The position numbers and the translations under genes are program-made. Positions 1-12,946 of a stretch of DNA of 64,000 bases are shown piece by piece; position 1 is the first letter of the stretch; each line of letters starts with the position of its first letter. A model generated the notes under the pieces. It was given only the letters and a program-made list of their open reading frames with translations, was not told where the DNA came from and did not search any database. Source of the DNA: Sipunculus nudus (Eukaryota > Annelida > Sipuncula > Golfingiida > Sipunculidae); contig CM049306.1 of the NCBI GenBank assembly GCA_026874595.1, forward strand, positions 54,218,019 through 54,282,018, written 5' to 3'.

Positions 1-10
1 GAAAAGATAA

Positions 11-165
11 GATTTTGGTGTAGATACGGTCCTTCATCTGGATTCATGAACTTCATCAAGGAATATTCACAAATTTACAGTCACTTATGCATGGATGAAC
101 CTAGCGTATTGGCCGAAAAGATGAATACGAACACAATTTTGGGAGCATCCTACAACAGAGACCCC
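11..165 (+). repeat. Fragment of dispersed repeat family R1 (3' half)
   Basis: This matches the 3' half of a repeat seen again at 15093-15350, 23925-24145 (reverse), 33440-33690 and 34112-34235. Shared landmarks are a block reading like ATATTCACAAATNTACAGTC, then TATGCANGGATGAACCT, then GGCCGAA followed by AACACA. The 5' part with the GT-rich tract is not present. It is non-coding and its element class is unknown. Confidence 0.6.
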
Positions 166-205
166 CTAACAGCGGAGGTTTGCAGGTTTATAGTTTCACA
201 TGAGA

Positions 206-1437
206 ACTGGTAAAATAATTGAAATTAACCTTCTCAGCTGTAACTTTTTTTATATAATATTTAACACATGGATATTACAAGTGCATTCATATTAAGGTGC
301 TGTATATTTCACACAACTACAGAGTGGTTTGCATAGACCTTCATTGTACAGGACTGTACATGCAGGGTTCTTCGTATCCAAACTTGCATTGCTTATATTC
401 GTATCCAAGCTATGTAAAGTAATGAATTCCGACTGGTTTTATGGGGGAAAATTCCCAAATTCAAGTACACCGCCTTGTACCCTTATTCACTACCATTAAA
501 CAATTTCAGAATTATTTGTGCTATGTAATATAATTTTCTAAATGCAGGATCTTGAAATATACATTTTCTGGTCATTGACGACGTAAATGAAGTTAACACA
601 AGTTTACACATGTTACAAAGGTGGTATAAATTGCATTTCATAACTCTGTACATACCTTAACATCAAGCCCTGATCAGTCAAATATTGTTTTCGTTTTTTT
701 TTATTATTAGTCCGAACTGTCTCCGCGAAAAGTGCAAAAGTACAAAAGAACGGAGAGATACCGGTTAAATTTGAAATATTTCATCATGGTTCCATTTTTA
801 ATATTCATCTATATATAGCAACCACATACTCAGTAAAACGACTAGATATCGATTTTTTTTGCATTGTTTCCTAATCTTGGAAGGTTTTCATCACCGTGGC
901 CAGGAGGTAATTTGAAGAAGCATTATTTATTACATGTAGCGTTTTCATCCTGGGATATCTCGTAAATATGTCCATTATCTGTAAGCTTTACGGAAAAATC
1001 AGTAAAAATAGCTGCTATTTTTTACCTATTAAAAAAACAAATATTTCTGATCAGGGAAACCTGAATAATACGGTGTTATTCAACTTGCCAGTCGCGTTGG
1101 CTTTACTTTATTTCTTGCACAGCGGACCTCGATAAGTAGCCTTTTTTGGGAAGCAATCAGCCAGGCAGGATGTTCGAACATACAATGATTTTGGAGAGAA
1201 AATCATGCTTTGTAAAGGCATAATATGCAAGTAAATATGTTATACATGGCCTTGAGAAATGATTAAATCAGAGCCTGGAGAGGAAATTCAAGAATTTTTA
1301 AATAATAAAGAATACCATACGCTGTATCTCCGGGCTTTTCCGTGACATTTGACTATTTATGGTACAGAACGTGATTATACTCAGTACATGAAATACGACT
1401 ATTTTTGACCCTGCGGTGAAACAGACTGTCATAGTGT
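206..1437. other. AT-rich stretch, no supported feature
   Basis: I see only AT-rich sequence with short A and T runs. No long ORF, tRNA, microsatellite or recognisable repeat could be supported. Confidence 0.5.
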
Positions 1438-1839
1438 GTGTCCCGTACAGATGGTGTCCGTACGTGTTACTTATGTCTCCTGCGTTTTAACGATTCTCTT
1501 CTGGTGGAGAGCCATTTATTTTACCGGAGCGAATACGCTGAAGGTTGTCTGACATATGACGGACCACCTCCGGCTCTGACAGGGCAGACAGGACCGTTAT
1601 TTTTTAAACAGAATTGCCAGCGGGTTTTTCGTGGCTTTGGGGGGAAAAACAAAGCCATCCATTGTATTTACAGGAGGATGGAAACCGCAGTTCCTTGCAG
1701 TAACCTGTTGCTTATGTACAAAAATCCGGGGTTTTATAAACATGACAGGGGCGTGGCCTGTAGTAGATCTGTCCAGATAATGAGGATATTGATAACTTAC
1801 AAATACCACATTTTTTGTCACGTGGAGAGCTTGGAATAA
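1438..1839 (+). CDS. Uncertain 133-codon ORF, probably not a gene
   Basis: This open frame is long for the local base composition and moderately rich in Cys and Arg. It has no motif I recognise, no signal peptide and no convincing splice sites. The stated start is simply the first possible codon (GTG in the DNA at the frame opening), with no Kozak support. An 84-codon ORF overlaps it on the opposite strand, so the openness may come from composition. It could be part of an exon or chance. Nothing in the neighbourhood helps to decide. Confidence 0.12.
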   Translation: MSRTDGVRTCYLCLLRFNDSLLVESHLFYRSEYAEGCLTYDGPPPALTGQTGPLFFKQNCQRVFRGFGGKNKAIHCIYRRMETAVPCSNLLLMYKNPGFYKHDRGVACSRSVQIMRILITYKYHIFCHVESLE

Positions 1840-1851
1840 TTCAGAAGCCAT

Positions 1852-4240
1852 GCAGTGACCCTAGGAGAATCCTGAAATTCACCGTATACCGTGCTGGTGT
1901 AAAGACTCCTGACAACCCCATTTCAGGTTATACCCCGGAAATTTGAAATCGATTACAGGTAAGCTCCCGGGATACCCTCGCATTGTTCGGATCACAGAAC
2001 TCGCTGATAAAAACCTACGCTTCTAGCTCATGATAAGTTTATTGAATTATTAAATATTAACACAACCTTTAAAGCTAGAATAAAAATACAACAAATGTAA
2101 AATGTTGCAGCATATTATTTTTATTGTTAATTAAATATTTATTCAGTCAAGAATAACTGAAATAACTTACTTCACCACATTACATAACACGTTTCATTAT
2201 ATATAACATAAAAGATAATATAAAATACAAAAGAAGGAGGCTATAAGTTAAAATAATTTTAAATAAAAATAAACACAGAGAACCATCTCTGTTGAGGGGG
2301 TATTCTGAAATCGTACAAGGTAAGATTAAATCGAGTTACACCAAGGCTGGGTGCAATTTGATTTCGCTTTCAAGTTTCACCCAAGTAATTTGTAAATTGA
2401 TATCAATCTCGAGGACTCCCCCCCCCCGGTAATCTGAGGGGGGGGGGTAAATCATATCGCTACACCGAGTTTATACTATAACTTTGTTTACTGGATTATA
2501 GTCCAAGCAACATGGTTGCTAGGTTAAAAGTTCGCCATAAATTCTGCTTAGGCTTACTCCACGAGCAATTCCTGTTGAGATTCCTCTGGCGATTCAGTGT
2601 CTAATTTAAATCCACTGTGCGCCTCTCCGGATTTAAATCTATACATCGTCATTGTTAAACAACCTATTCCCTAGTGGCCTTGCCGAAATTCATCATAACC
2701 CGTGTCAGGGTTAATCACCACAGTTAAGCTGTAGAGACAACAGAGGATTGGCGAAGAACGTTGTCCATGTGACAGAAACGTTAAAAAAGAGTCTTTCAGT
2801 CGGCAAGTCAAAGATCATCTATACTTCTTCCTGCCCTTCACAATAAGATTCTGAGACCTGTAATATGTAATATCAGCATTACAATCCTACTCGTTGAGTT
2901 TATTACTAACCTACAAACAGACCTAGGGACAAAAAATAACAGGTATAGTTCTCAGGCACCGCGCACGTCAATTTTAACCCCCCACCCCCCGCATCACAAA
3001 TTTTTATTATTGATTTTCAACAGAAACTTACAAATTGTGAGATCCAGCCACACGGACATTTCTTTCAAGAAGTCAAAATAATACAAAATTTAAATAAGAT
3101 TTCCTTTGTTATGTAGTGCTTTCACCTGTTTAGCAAAAACAAATATGTTATTATCATACTTTTCCCTAATCATATGACATTTTTATCGAAACAAAAAAAA
3201 TGGGGGAAAAAATGCCCCCTCCCCCACCCCGCAGATTTCTTAAAAAGAAGTGTTTTTTTGGCCTAAGGGAATAATTTTAAATTTGAGATTTGTCGGTTTA
3301 GACAAGTGGGTAATTTAGACCTTTAATCTGCACTCGTCCCATGCACCGGTACTGGTGGCATCAGGGAGCAACCATTTAATGAATATGTGATCTGTCAGTA
3401 GAACATACTTTCAGTGTCGTCATACTGTCGTGCCAAAATGTCTGGTATTTATTTTTTTTTTAGCATAAAGCACCTTTAGTATTAATTATTGGTGATTCAA
3501 CTAGAACCTCCTACAACTTCAATGAACTCTCTTTTAAGGTGTGTTACTACCGATATTTGATTACCATTTGAACTCGTCGATTTTAAATATCGGTTATTAT
3601 CTGAATTTGTAATGTACTTTGATTTTATGCAAAGAATAGCAGTTAATGTATTCAGAAATATAAAGAACTACTCTTTTCTTGGTGCTCAATTAAAATTTTA
3701 ATCTGGCAGGTCACAAAATATCCTAAATATTCCTTAATTCCCTAACCATCAAATGAGTAGAAATCAAGCGTATACCATGTAAGGTATAATATTTCAGTAT
3801 TAATAAAACTTACATATAATGGTACAGATAATATTAGAAGTTTTCATATTTGATAGTTTTATGCAGTACGGGTACGAGGGGTAAATATATTGCACGAGGA
3901 AAGCGTCTGCTTATTTACGTCCATTTCACCGAAAATTGTCTTCAGATGCTGTAAGAGTAGAAATTAACAAGTTGATATGACACCTATATTGTTTAAGAAA
4001 ATACAAACTTTTTTTAAATAAAAGTTGCATAAAATATTTTTATTTGGATAAAAACAAGGTTGGACAAACAAGAAAAGTTTTTACAAGAATGTAAAAAGGG
4101 AATAATCAATAAATCGTATACCCCTCATGATGAAAATCATAAGTTTCAAATATCATGATAACCCACCATTATTTGAGGATTTTGGCTTGGTCCATAAAAG
4201 CGTGATTCAACCTTAACGTTTGCGGTACAAAATACCTTTA
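1852..4240. other. AT-rich non-coding stretch with C/G homopolymers
   Basis: There is no supported gene. A C10 run at 2418-2427 and a G10 run at 2438-2447 form a potential hairpin. Further C-rich patches lie at 2978-2990 and 3215-3230. The 2480-2830 part is less AT-rich and looks unique. Confidence 0.5.
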
Positions 4241-4249
4241 CACCCAACT

Positions 4250-4740
4250 CTCTCCGCAGAATGGCGACCTTTGTGCCCCCCATGTGCGACCACAAAATTT
4301 ACCAGGTCGTCGTTTAAGGCTCGAAGTAAGCAGAATGGTAGCCTAGGTCTTTCAAAGGTGGTACGCAGGAGTTTCAGATTTCACCATGGACACCATGGTC
4401 CCCGTGAATTTTTTAACATGTTCAAAACAGTCTCACAAAGGTCACCGAGGAGGTAGGGTTGCTCCAAGGTGGCTCAAAGGAGGCAGAAGGGAGGCACAAG
4501 CATTGACATGGATGCAGAATGGAGGCACAGTGGTTGCGCTGGTTGCACAGAGGAAGCACAGGGGTGGCAGGCATCAAAATGGCCAAAATTTGCATGTTGG
4601 GTGGTTCAAGGGAGGCCTGGAGCAATTATATATTATATAGAGACAGAACCATTGAGCGTCCTGGCCTTTTTTTTTGGTTGCTCAAAGGTGGCACAATAGT
4701 CGCAGCCCTGTGTAAAAGGGCCTTTATCGATCCGTGACAG
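4250..4740. repeat. Cryptic purine-rich tandem repeat (GGAGGCACAAAGG-like)
   Basis: The plus strand repeatedly uses variants of GGTGGCNCAAAGG and GGAGGCACAG, most densely at 4440-4620 and again at 4680-4695. ORFs of 64-84 codons are open here in several frames of both strands. That is what a stop-poor periodic repeat produces, so none is called as a gene. Units are too diverged to set a clean period by eye. Confidence 0.4.
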
Positions 4741-7135
4741 GTGCATTTCTCCCAGTTTCTCGAAACCGCTGATGGGGACTGCCATTTTCGCACATAAAAA
4801 CCGGATGTCACAGGTCGCAAGTCGAGATTATGGGTATACCCCTTGTAAATATGATTCCTGTATCATTAAGTCTTGAATTACATGTCACGTTTCTATGCGT
4901 CAATACACAATTTTTGGACAATAACAAATATATCTTTACTCTTTTAGAAATTAAGAGCTGTCTGTTCTGCAACAGTTATATTAATATTATTAAGAATGGG
5001 CGAACATAAACATTTAATATAAACAAGTAGACGTGGACGTATCAATAAATTTTAAGTTTTAATACCATGATATAAATTGAATTCCTGTGTCACGCTGGCT
5101 TGTATCAGATATAATGTTTCTATTATAACTCAATATACAACGGATGAACAATAACAGATGTCTCTCAATCAATATTCCAGATACATTTCGTATTGTTATT
5201 TGATGCTAAATGTGACGTTAGCAGAGTCGTAATTTCATATCCTGCATGTGTAATTGGATATTTATACGGCTCACATTGTTCCTGAGCGCGGTATAATACC
5301 AATTAGATTTCCCACGACATCTGCCCTTATTTGAAAGTGTACAATAAAACCATTCATCGTAAATGAGACGTTGATTATGTATATGACATACGGCTATTGT
5401 GAATCAACGGCGCTGTAATTAAATCTGAAAAAAAAAGACACGTTTAATAGATGGGTTTCATTGTAAGATTTAGTTATATATGTTTAATCGGTATATATGG
5501 GAACAGAGGAATTACTTGAGTCCGGTAGAACAAATTAGAAGGACAAAAATGAAACAAATGTAAGTCTTTTCTTCTTATTATTGATAGATATTTGATTTCC
5601 AGTAATTAAATCTTGTTCTCTGAATAACAGTGGTAATGATTACATTTATCCCCCCCCCACCCATGCCGAATGTGGGGGTTATATAAACCCCATATACCCC
5701 CCCCCCCCCCCCCATTCCTCCTGTATTGGCGCCCCTATAAGATCCGATTTAAACACAAACCATTTTAAGATATGAAATGTTGCATACTTGTAATGCCTGG
5801 CGGAAACACTAAAATATATCTGGATATCTTTTTCCGGACTATGAAAAAAAACGTGTTTTTTATGTAATTGCACTTTTAAAATCTAATTAAAGATGCGTTT
5901 CCAGACATAAAGGTGAGGCCTAGCTGTGAATACACGGCTCAGTAGCCATGGTTTGTTAAATATAGTCATGACAAAAGTCATGCGGCTGAATGTACTGCAA
6001 CTAACATCCGTCCTGTTGCATTGATGTCGTGAAAACAGCCGATCATCTTAATATTAAGCAACTAGTGATGAATGAACACAAAAGAATACATGTTAACTCA
6101 CTAACCAGGGTAAAAAATTCATCATTTTGCAAAAGGAGTCATTTAATGTGTCATGAAGAAGAAGTATAACGTCCAGTTACCCGTCGAGATTCATGCATCG
6201 GGGTTTAAAAACATGTACAGAGTTACAACGGAAGTAACATGTGTTGTTATACTAAAAAGTGACGATTGGTTTTGTTTATGTCACGTGAAAGCGTACCTGA
6301 AGGCCATGAGGTGCGTCAAAAATAACGAACATATTTGCACCCTCATCGGGCGTGAGGTACAGTGAGGTCCTTGAAACAATCTGTAAATATAACTCTGGTC
6401 GTAGAGCTTCTAATGTCAGACGGCCAAAATGGCTCTTAGTTAGGCCCTGTTTTATTTATCGAGTGGTAAGGTGTATATTAAATGGTCAACAAGAAAAGAG
6501 TTCAGCATTTTAAACATCGTCAGCAAAATTAATGTCCACATTCGTCACAAAAAAATAATGACAGGTAGCATCTGGTAACTGGGCTTTAATGAATATGGAA
6601 CGATTTGTAAACCAAGAAGACACAACTTAGTAAAGACCAGAGACGAAAACAGAGGTAGTGTGGACTAAGGTACGGTTCACCCACGTAGCAAACAAAAAGG
6701 AAAACAAAAGCTAGAAAGAAAACGCATTATAAATCTCAATTTTGTACTCCCGCCCATCCTCGTGTGTTGTTGTAGGTAGATAAGTATAACTGCAGTCACG
6801 TAGTTATTTGTAACCCCTTTTGAAACTTTTTATGTTGGTGTTATTTTTTATGATTTTGCATGTCCGCGTATACACCTCTGTGACATGTTAAAGGGACATA
6901 TTCATATAGCAGGTATCTAAATCAAATATTTTCCCTTTTATATTATGATATCTTCACACATTTCTTTTTTAAACCGTTTTCCTATCCATGTACACAAAAG
7001 GAAATAAACGTGCACTGGGCTAGAACAGTGGCGCGAATTCGGCCACAATGAACTGATAACCAACATATCATTATAAATGGTCATGTACCTTAAAGAATGC
7101 TAATTAATCTTATAAATTTACTTATATACCAGATG
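4741..7135. other. AT-rich stretch, no gene; poly-C tracts
   Basis: No gene or RNA is supported. Poly-C tracts lie at 5650-5660 and 5697-5713, flanking a short segment rich in GGGGTTATAT and CCCCATATA. The rest is AT-rich and looks unique. Confidence 0.5.
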
Positions 7136-7804
7136 GGTGTTTATTGCGCTCCCGAGGCAGCGGAAATCTTGCGCTCCTAAAGAAGCAACTCATTTTCACG
7201 CTGCCAGCTTTGACCGTTTATGATATATTTAGACACCAGATGGTGGTTCATTGTCCGCTAAAAATAAGTGCGTATGATGTGACAAGCAGCTAACCAGATG
7301 CCAATAAACAAACACTGGACAGGCATCCTGGCTCCGCCCATAGCTGCGCTATAAGCGCCGCTTGATGAGTTTACGGTCGAATTTTAATAGCTCCCTCTGC
7401 ATTCTCGCATCATCGACCGATTCGATTATGACATTATGATGCGTAGCCATGTATCTGTTGTCTGCAGAACTGAAACCAGCCAGCGAGTTGTGCACGCAGC
7501 CTTTGTTGTTACGTTTCGTTTGAATTACAGCTCACCGGCCGGGCATCCTAGGTGCCCATGGCCCTAAGCAAACCACGTCTGGGGCAATTCTCTTTGAGCC
7601 TGTGGCCTGTTCAGACGGTTACCATGGCGATGAGCTGTCAATCAAAAGGAAATGAACATGATTGGCTCCGTGTATTTCTCGCTTGGCAGTGTCTTCCAGC
7701 ACAGGGTCTCACCTGATTGGACAAAAATACAGTGCTCCCCTCTGGTGTAGCAATTCAGGATACGAGGTCATAACAAACGCTGTGTAAAGAGCGTAGGTGT
7801 TTAT
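7136..7804 (-). mobile_element. Non-autonomous DNA element R2, 651 bp, 9-bp TSD
   Basis: The element spans 7145-7795 and is flanked on both sides by GGTGTTTAT (7136-7144 and 7796-7804), a 9-bp target duplication. Its tips are TGCGCTCCCGAGG and AAGAGCGTA, giving a short terminal inverted repeat (TNCGCTC). An inverted relative lies at 40355-40866 and shares both tips, the block around 7260-7320 and the block around 7680-7750. It has no intact ORF. A 9-bp duplication fits Mutator-like elements best, but the terminal repeats are too short to be sure. Strand is given so that the 40355 copy is plus. Confidence 0.7.
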
Positions 7805-9700
7805 GAGAGTTGTTATTTCATAATGTTTTATTTGGATTGCTTTGTGTAAGTTGCTCAACAAACAAGCACACAAGTGAAAAAATAACATTATCCCAAACCA
7901 AGAACTTTTTTTATGTATAGATACGTTTCATTGTGGGACAAAATTGGTTCGTTCATATCCGTATCAATGAAAAGGGGTTTCTTAAACACAATTTTTCACA
8001 TTAAACACAATTGCTCACATACCCATGGCTTAATTATTGTCTAGCCGGTGTTTGATAGTGTTATGTTAGCACGTTATCTCAATATTTTTGAAAGGGTAAC
8101 ACACGACCTTGTGGTGAAGCATGTGTTCAGGGACGATTCATGACGCATTTCCCGGATTAAAACTGTAACCATAAGAAAAACATCTGTGTCTGAAATAGAC
8201 TGCCACCCAACCTTTGAGACATGCAATATTTCACATCAAAAATGATATTGTGTTCGGAACGGAACTAAGTTGAGAGACAATAACTCCCCAAAATCAAATT
8301 ATTCTCTCCGTGGGAGAAAACAGGCCCTCCTTTCCATTTCACAAAATGTACCTTTCTCCGGCTAAAAACAATATTAAGGAAGATATGGATACTTAAATCA
8401 ATAAACTTATACATAATGTAATGAAAATGACGAGACTGAGAGCTTTGTGGAACATTAGCATGATTAAGGGATTGTGGTTTAATATCAGAATTTAATTGAT
8501 AAACAATTTATTTATTTGATCATAACCATTCACGAGATTGCATTTTAAGATAAGGTTCTAAATTAAGTTAAAGATCAAATGCTGATACCCTAGTACCCTA
8601 GTAATCCTAGGCCTGCGATATAATATTTAATTAAACAGATAATTGAAATGCTCGATAATAAGTTAGAACTATGACATCATCGCGTGATTACATTGGTCTC
8701 GTAAAACTTTGTTTTGTCGTGCAACTTAAGTCCGAATGTTTCACTGTCTGGATCTATAATTAACATCCACCAGGCACCACTAAGTTATATTTCCAGAAAT
8801 CCCATATAATAGCCTTGATGTGTGGAGTTCGTTTCATTATTCATGTGTTTACCACTAATAGTCGCTGCATGAAACGACTGTTAATTAACGAAGTGAGGTT
8901 GCAGTAATGTTTGTGACTAATGACCAGATGCTCCCTGAAAAGCTCTGGTATCTATTACATTACAATTACAATGTTTAACATTTACAAGTGTTATTTATCT
9001 GATCATATAGATCACATGCTGAACCGACCGGATTATGGGGGTACCACTTCATATATTAACAGTGACGCAATCTCCTTTTATTTTACACTAGCTGATAGAC
9101 CCGGTATACCGGGCTTATTACCGGGGTTGGGGAGATTTATTAACTGAGATGTGAAATGTTGGCTCATTTTTTTTATTCTAAAAGTTAACAGAAAATATAG
9201 GTTTTCAGTGGGAAACTGTCTCCATAAGATATGTATAACCATTTTGGCACGACTGCAGAATAACTCACGCACCTCTCTGAGGCACAACACTTCTGTGAAC
9301 AGAAAAGTTTCTATGTACAGCTGCTTGTATCTTAATTTTGCCACTTACTTTTAAATTACATGAATCCTTAACATCATACCGTCCGTCTGTATAAACTCAT
9401 AATCTGGTTGAGACAGTGCGTGAGTGATCCTGCAGTCGCTCCAATATTTTTAACATTTATTTTGTGGTTCTGTCCTCGTAGCAAGAAATATATACCCCGG
9501 TATGTGTACCTTGATGACCTGGCTAGTGATGGTGTTGACATTGCGAACCGGAATGAGACGCGGGGGCATTCAGGTTTTGGATGATATTTGACTGGATTCT
9601 ATCGGTGGACGTATAAAGATTGGAACAAACGTGAACTGAATTCCTTTTATAAGTATTAGATTTATTTATTTAACATGTATTGTACAAATAGTTCTTTTAA
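7805..9700. other. AT-rich stretch, no supported gene
   Basis: I find nothing that can be called. A small perfect palindrome, CCCGGTATACCGGG, sits at about 9100-9113. Confidence 0.45.
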
Positions 9701-9714
9701 CTAAACAAGCAATC

Positions 9715-9885
9715 TTCATGTCTCAGATGATTGCGTTCGGTAGTCTGTAGGGATGGAGGAAACCGGAGAACCCGGAGAAAACCATCGGCCTTGGACAGGC
9801 AAATACAACCCACTCTCAAGGCCACACCGGGGATAAAACCCGGGTCGCCAGGTTAGAGAGCCGCACGTTTTAAAAGCCTTAATTC
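9715..9885 (-). repeat. tRNA-type SINE
   Basis: Read on the minus strand, the segment starts with a tRNA-like part. It contains a degenerate RNA polymerase III B box (GGGTTTTATCCCC, compare GGTTCRANNCC) followed by GGTGTGGCC. It continues with a GGTTTTCTCCGGGTTCTCC / GGTTTCCTCC core. Such pyrimidine-rich cores are, from memory, common in metazoan SINEs. The 89-codon ORF across it is incidental. The 3' tail cannot be delimited exactly. Confidence 0.55.
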
Positions 9886-10549
9886 TAAAAATTCCAAAGC
9901 ACCCCTTGCGTCCCCATTGTCTTTTCGCAATAAAACTGAACATTCTAGCTTGGTTCCACAAGGTCGTGAAAAATGGGTGAATCATGAAACTTTGTTGGCC
10001 ATTTTGGTACTTTAGTCATTTTAGACATTCAGATTTAGACATTAATCTGTACGTTTGCAACGCTGCGACTAAAGGTCTGATGCACATATCGGAAACCCTC
10101 AACCAGCACTTATTAAAAGTTGCGAGAAAATTTTTGAAAGATTTAGACATTAAAAATGTACGTTATAAGTCATCTTTAGCACTGTCCTTATATTCTCTGT
10201 ATCTTTTTTTCGACTTTTGTAACAGATAAATATTTTGATGGCTTCCAGGGTAAGCTTAGAAATTTTATATAATACAAACCTCTACGGCAGGTCGGAATAA
10301 GATAAATTTAGGTTTTCTTCAGAAATATATTAATATAAAACTCCATTTTTCCAGCCTTCAATGGAACTTTAATCCATAATTGGTAACCAGTGCACCTAAC
10401 TTACTGCCATTTTTGACTTAGGTCGTAGATGTTATACGAGATAAAAATAATACAGTATAATATTTAAACTGTTTATTTCGTCTTGATAAGCAGCGTTCAA
10501 AATCATATTCCATCACTCATATTTATGCCTTTGACGATATAGTACCATC

Positions 10550-11060
10550 ATCAGAATATTTTTACACGTCCGTCTATGACGGGACGTATTATGGTATATT
10601 CACTGTTCATCCGTCTGTCGTGTCGTCCGTTAACTTTTAGTGTCCCCGCCATAGCTTACCACGGCTTCGATGGATTTTTTCTTCACTCACCATAACTATT
10701 CGCCAATAGATTATCTCGCTCGAGTTTGAGTATAGGCAAAATCATCGCATATTAAATGAGGTCAGAGATAAAAGATCTAATTTGTGGTGTCGCCGCAATG
10801 ACTTATAAGGAATATCAAGGATTTTTGATGAAACTCTAAAGAAATATTAACCAATATAATATTTCCAACAAAATATATGCATATTTAATGAGGTCAGAGG
10901 TCACCAGACTTTGGTGGCGCCGTGGTGACTTAGCAGAAATCTTATGGATATTAAGGAAACTCGATATAAATATTTACTAATACAGTTTTCACCTGATTTT
11001 AATTCTCGGCAAAATTCACGTGTATTTTATAAGGTCAGAGATCACAAGAAATATGATCTT
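10550..11060 (+). repeat. Dispersed repeat with GTCCGTCTATGACGG hairpin head
   Basis: The head contains ACGTCCGTC-TATGACGGGACGT, a near-perfect hairpin, followed by a degenerate GTCCGT tract and a TGTCCCCGCCATAGC block. The downstream part has two related modules, ATATTNAATGAGGTCAGAG at about 10750-10770 and at 10880-10900, and a third AAGGTCAGAGATCAC at 11031-11045. The arrangement suggests a mobile element with internal duplication. No coding capacity is seen. Confidence 0.45.
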
Positions 11061-11089
11061 TGACTTGTGATTATTTGCTGATATCCTGA

Positions 11090-12070
11090 GAATGGTTGGT
11101 GATACCTCTAATGTAATCGCCGAGGTTCCTCGACTGATCCCCTGACCACGCCCGTGTATAATCGGCGATGTTAAGTGAAGCTAGGTGATAGTTCGGCAAA
11201 TGTTTGTCTATACATCGGTGATGTTTGCAGAATGTTCGCAGATCCCTTGTCAGTATCTGCTAAGCATCCCAGAACTGTTACAGATGCATAGCCGAACATT
11301 TCCGAACAATTACAGGTCTACTGGGGATGCCTTATGGCTTGGTTATAAATATGAACATTTCCAGACCAAACCTCATTCTCTCTCTGGCAGTTACAGGCTG
11401 CACATGTACACATAAAGCAATAAAATTGAAGAAAATGAACTTGCAGTCAATCTAGAACAATTATAAAAACAGTTGGAGTTAGAGACAGCCATGTTCCTAT
11501 TACTAATGTTAAGGAGAAATGTGTTAAGGAGAAATCGGCGAAATCGGTAAATTTTTCGGAGACTTTCTCCTGTTATTCGGCTTATTATCACCGATGGTGG
11601 GCCGAAACTTTGCAGATACTTAGGGGTCTTATTGCAGACACAACGCAGATAATTTGAGACATAAAACAAGCCGGGAGGCTGGGGATTAATTTCTTAAGCT
11701 TCTGCGAGGTTCGCTGATATTTCCCCGCTATTTTCTTGCGACAAAACTTCGCGACCAAATTATAGTGCTGGCATTGAAATTTGTGAAGATCTAGCGGAGC
11801 TTTCGTTAGACAGTGTGCACGCTCCCGATACCTAATGATGCTCGGGAATTTTTCGTTGATTTTTCTGCGACCTGTTTAGAGAAGTCTTGCGAAAATCCAA
11901 TGCTTCCATCGCGAATACAATCGCGAGTGTCGTTACAAAAAAAATTGACCTGGGGTGTCTACGGACACCGCCGACGACGCCGGGGGTACGGTATGGGTTC
12001 TCCTGAACTTCGTTTCGGCGAGCTAAAGGGTATTTCCCACGTTGTTTCTATTTTGTTTAAGATATAGATT
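11090..12070. repeat. Probable mobile-element remnant rich in CG-containing words
   Basis: This segment is richer in CpG words than its surroundings. It repeats motifs such as TCGGCGA, TGCGACNNNNCTTCGCGA and TTTTTCTGCGAC in both orientations, around 11500-11760 and 11840-11930. ORFs of 76-92 codons occur but share no recognisable domain. The inverted arrangement of TTCGCGA words suggests an old inverted-repeat element. I could not find clean termini. Confidence 0.3.
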
Positions 12071-12946
12071 TCAAAGTGAAAATCTTCTTTTTCTTCTTGT
12101 TAACAAAGAACAAAGCAATCAGCAAAGTAGAAACACTGTCTTCTTTTATTATTAAACAGGAGAAAGCCCTTACCAAACGAAGGTCGCTTTGTATTATGAA
12201 CTCTACTGTAAAACCTTTAAATAAAATTTGAATGAAAAAATTAATCTAGCTATGTCTTTATATATATTTCACTGTAACGTGAGCTCCTTATTTATTAATT
12301 ATGTTTTGTGTGAACCAACAAAAAAGTTAATATATCAAATTCTTGTTTATACTTATTTTATAGAGGTATTTTAATTGGACTTTAACTCGATTTCCAAAAG
12401 ACCTCGAAGAAGTTGAATTGGGACTCCAACCTTAAGAACTCGAAATTGAACTTTGACTGGAATTGCTTGGACTAGAACTTGCCCTCAGACTCTGATACGC
12501 TTGACTTGACTGAAACACTTAAATGTCGTTATTGTAATAAAGACATTATAATAAAGACATTCCTGATGTACTGTTCCGCAGTTTATTAGTGAGAGTAGAT
12601 ATGCATTTTAGTCACGGAAATGAATTTATTACTATTAAATAGCACAGTGATCCTCCGGAAATATCTTAACTAAAATTTTCTTTCATCTATTCTATTGCTT
12701 TCGGTGAATACATGATTAACTGAGCCATAACTTTCAATATCTGTTCAAAATTTCGTAACTGTCATAAAATACAGAAAAATGTTATTATTATGGGTTGAAG
12801 AAGTTCCCCGGTCCAATCGGTCATATCATTAGGCCGTGCTTAATTTGGTTCGGTGTCCATATCGTTAGAGATCCAGGCACATAAGCCACGGTATATGCAA
12901 CGGATCTATATATGCCATGTACCTTGACTGCCTGTTTGCTGACTAA

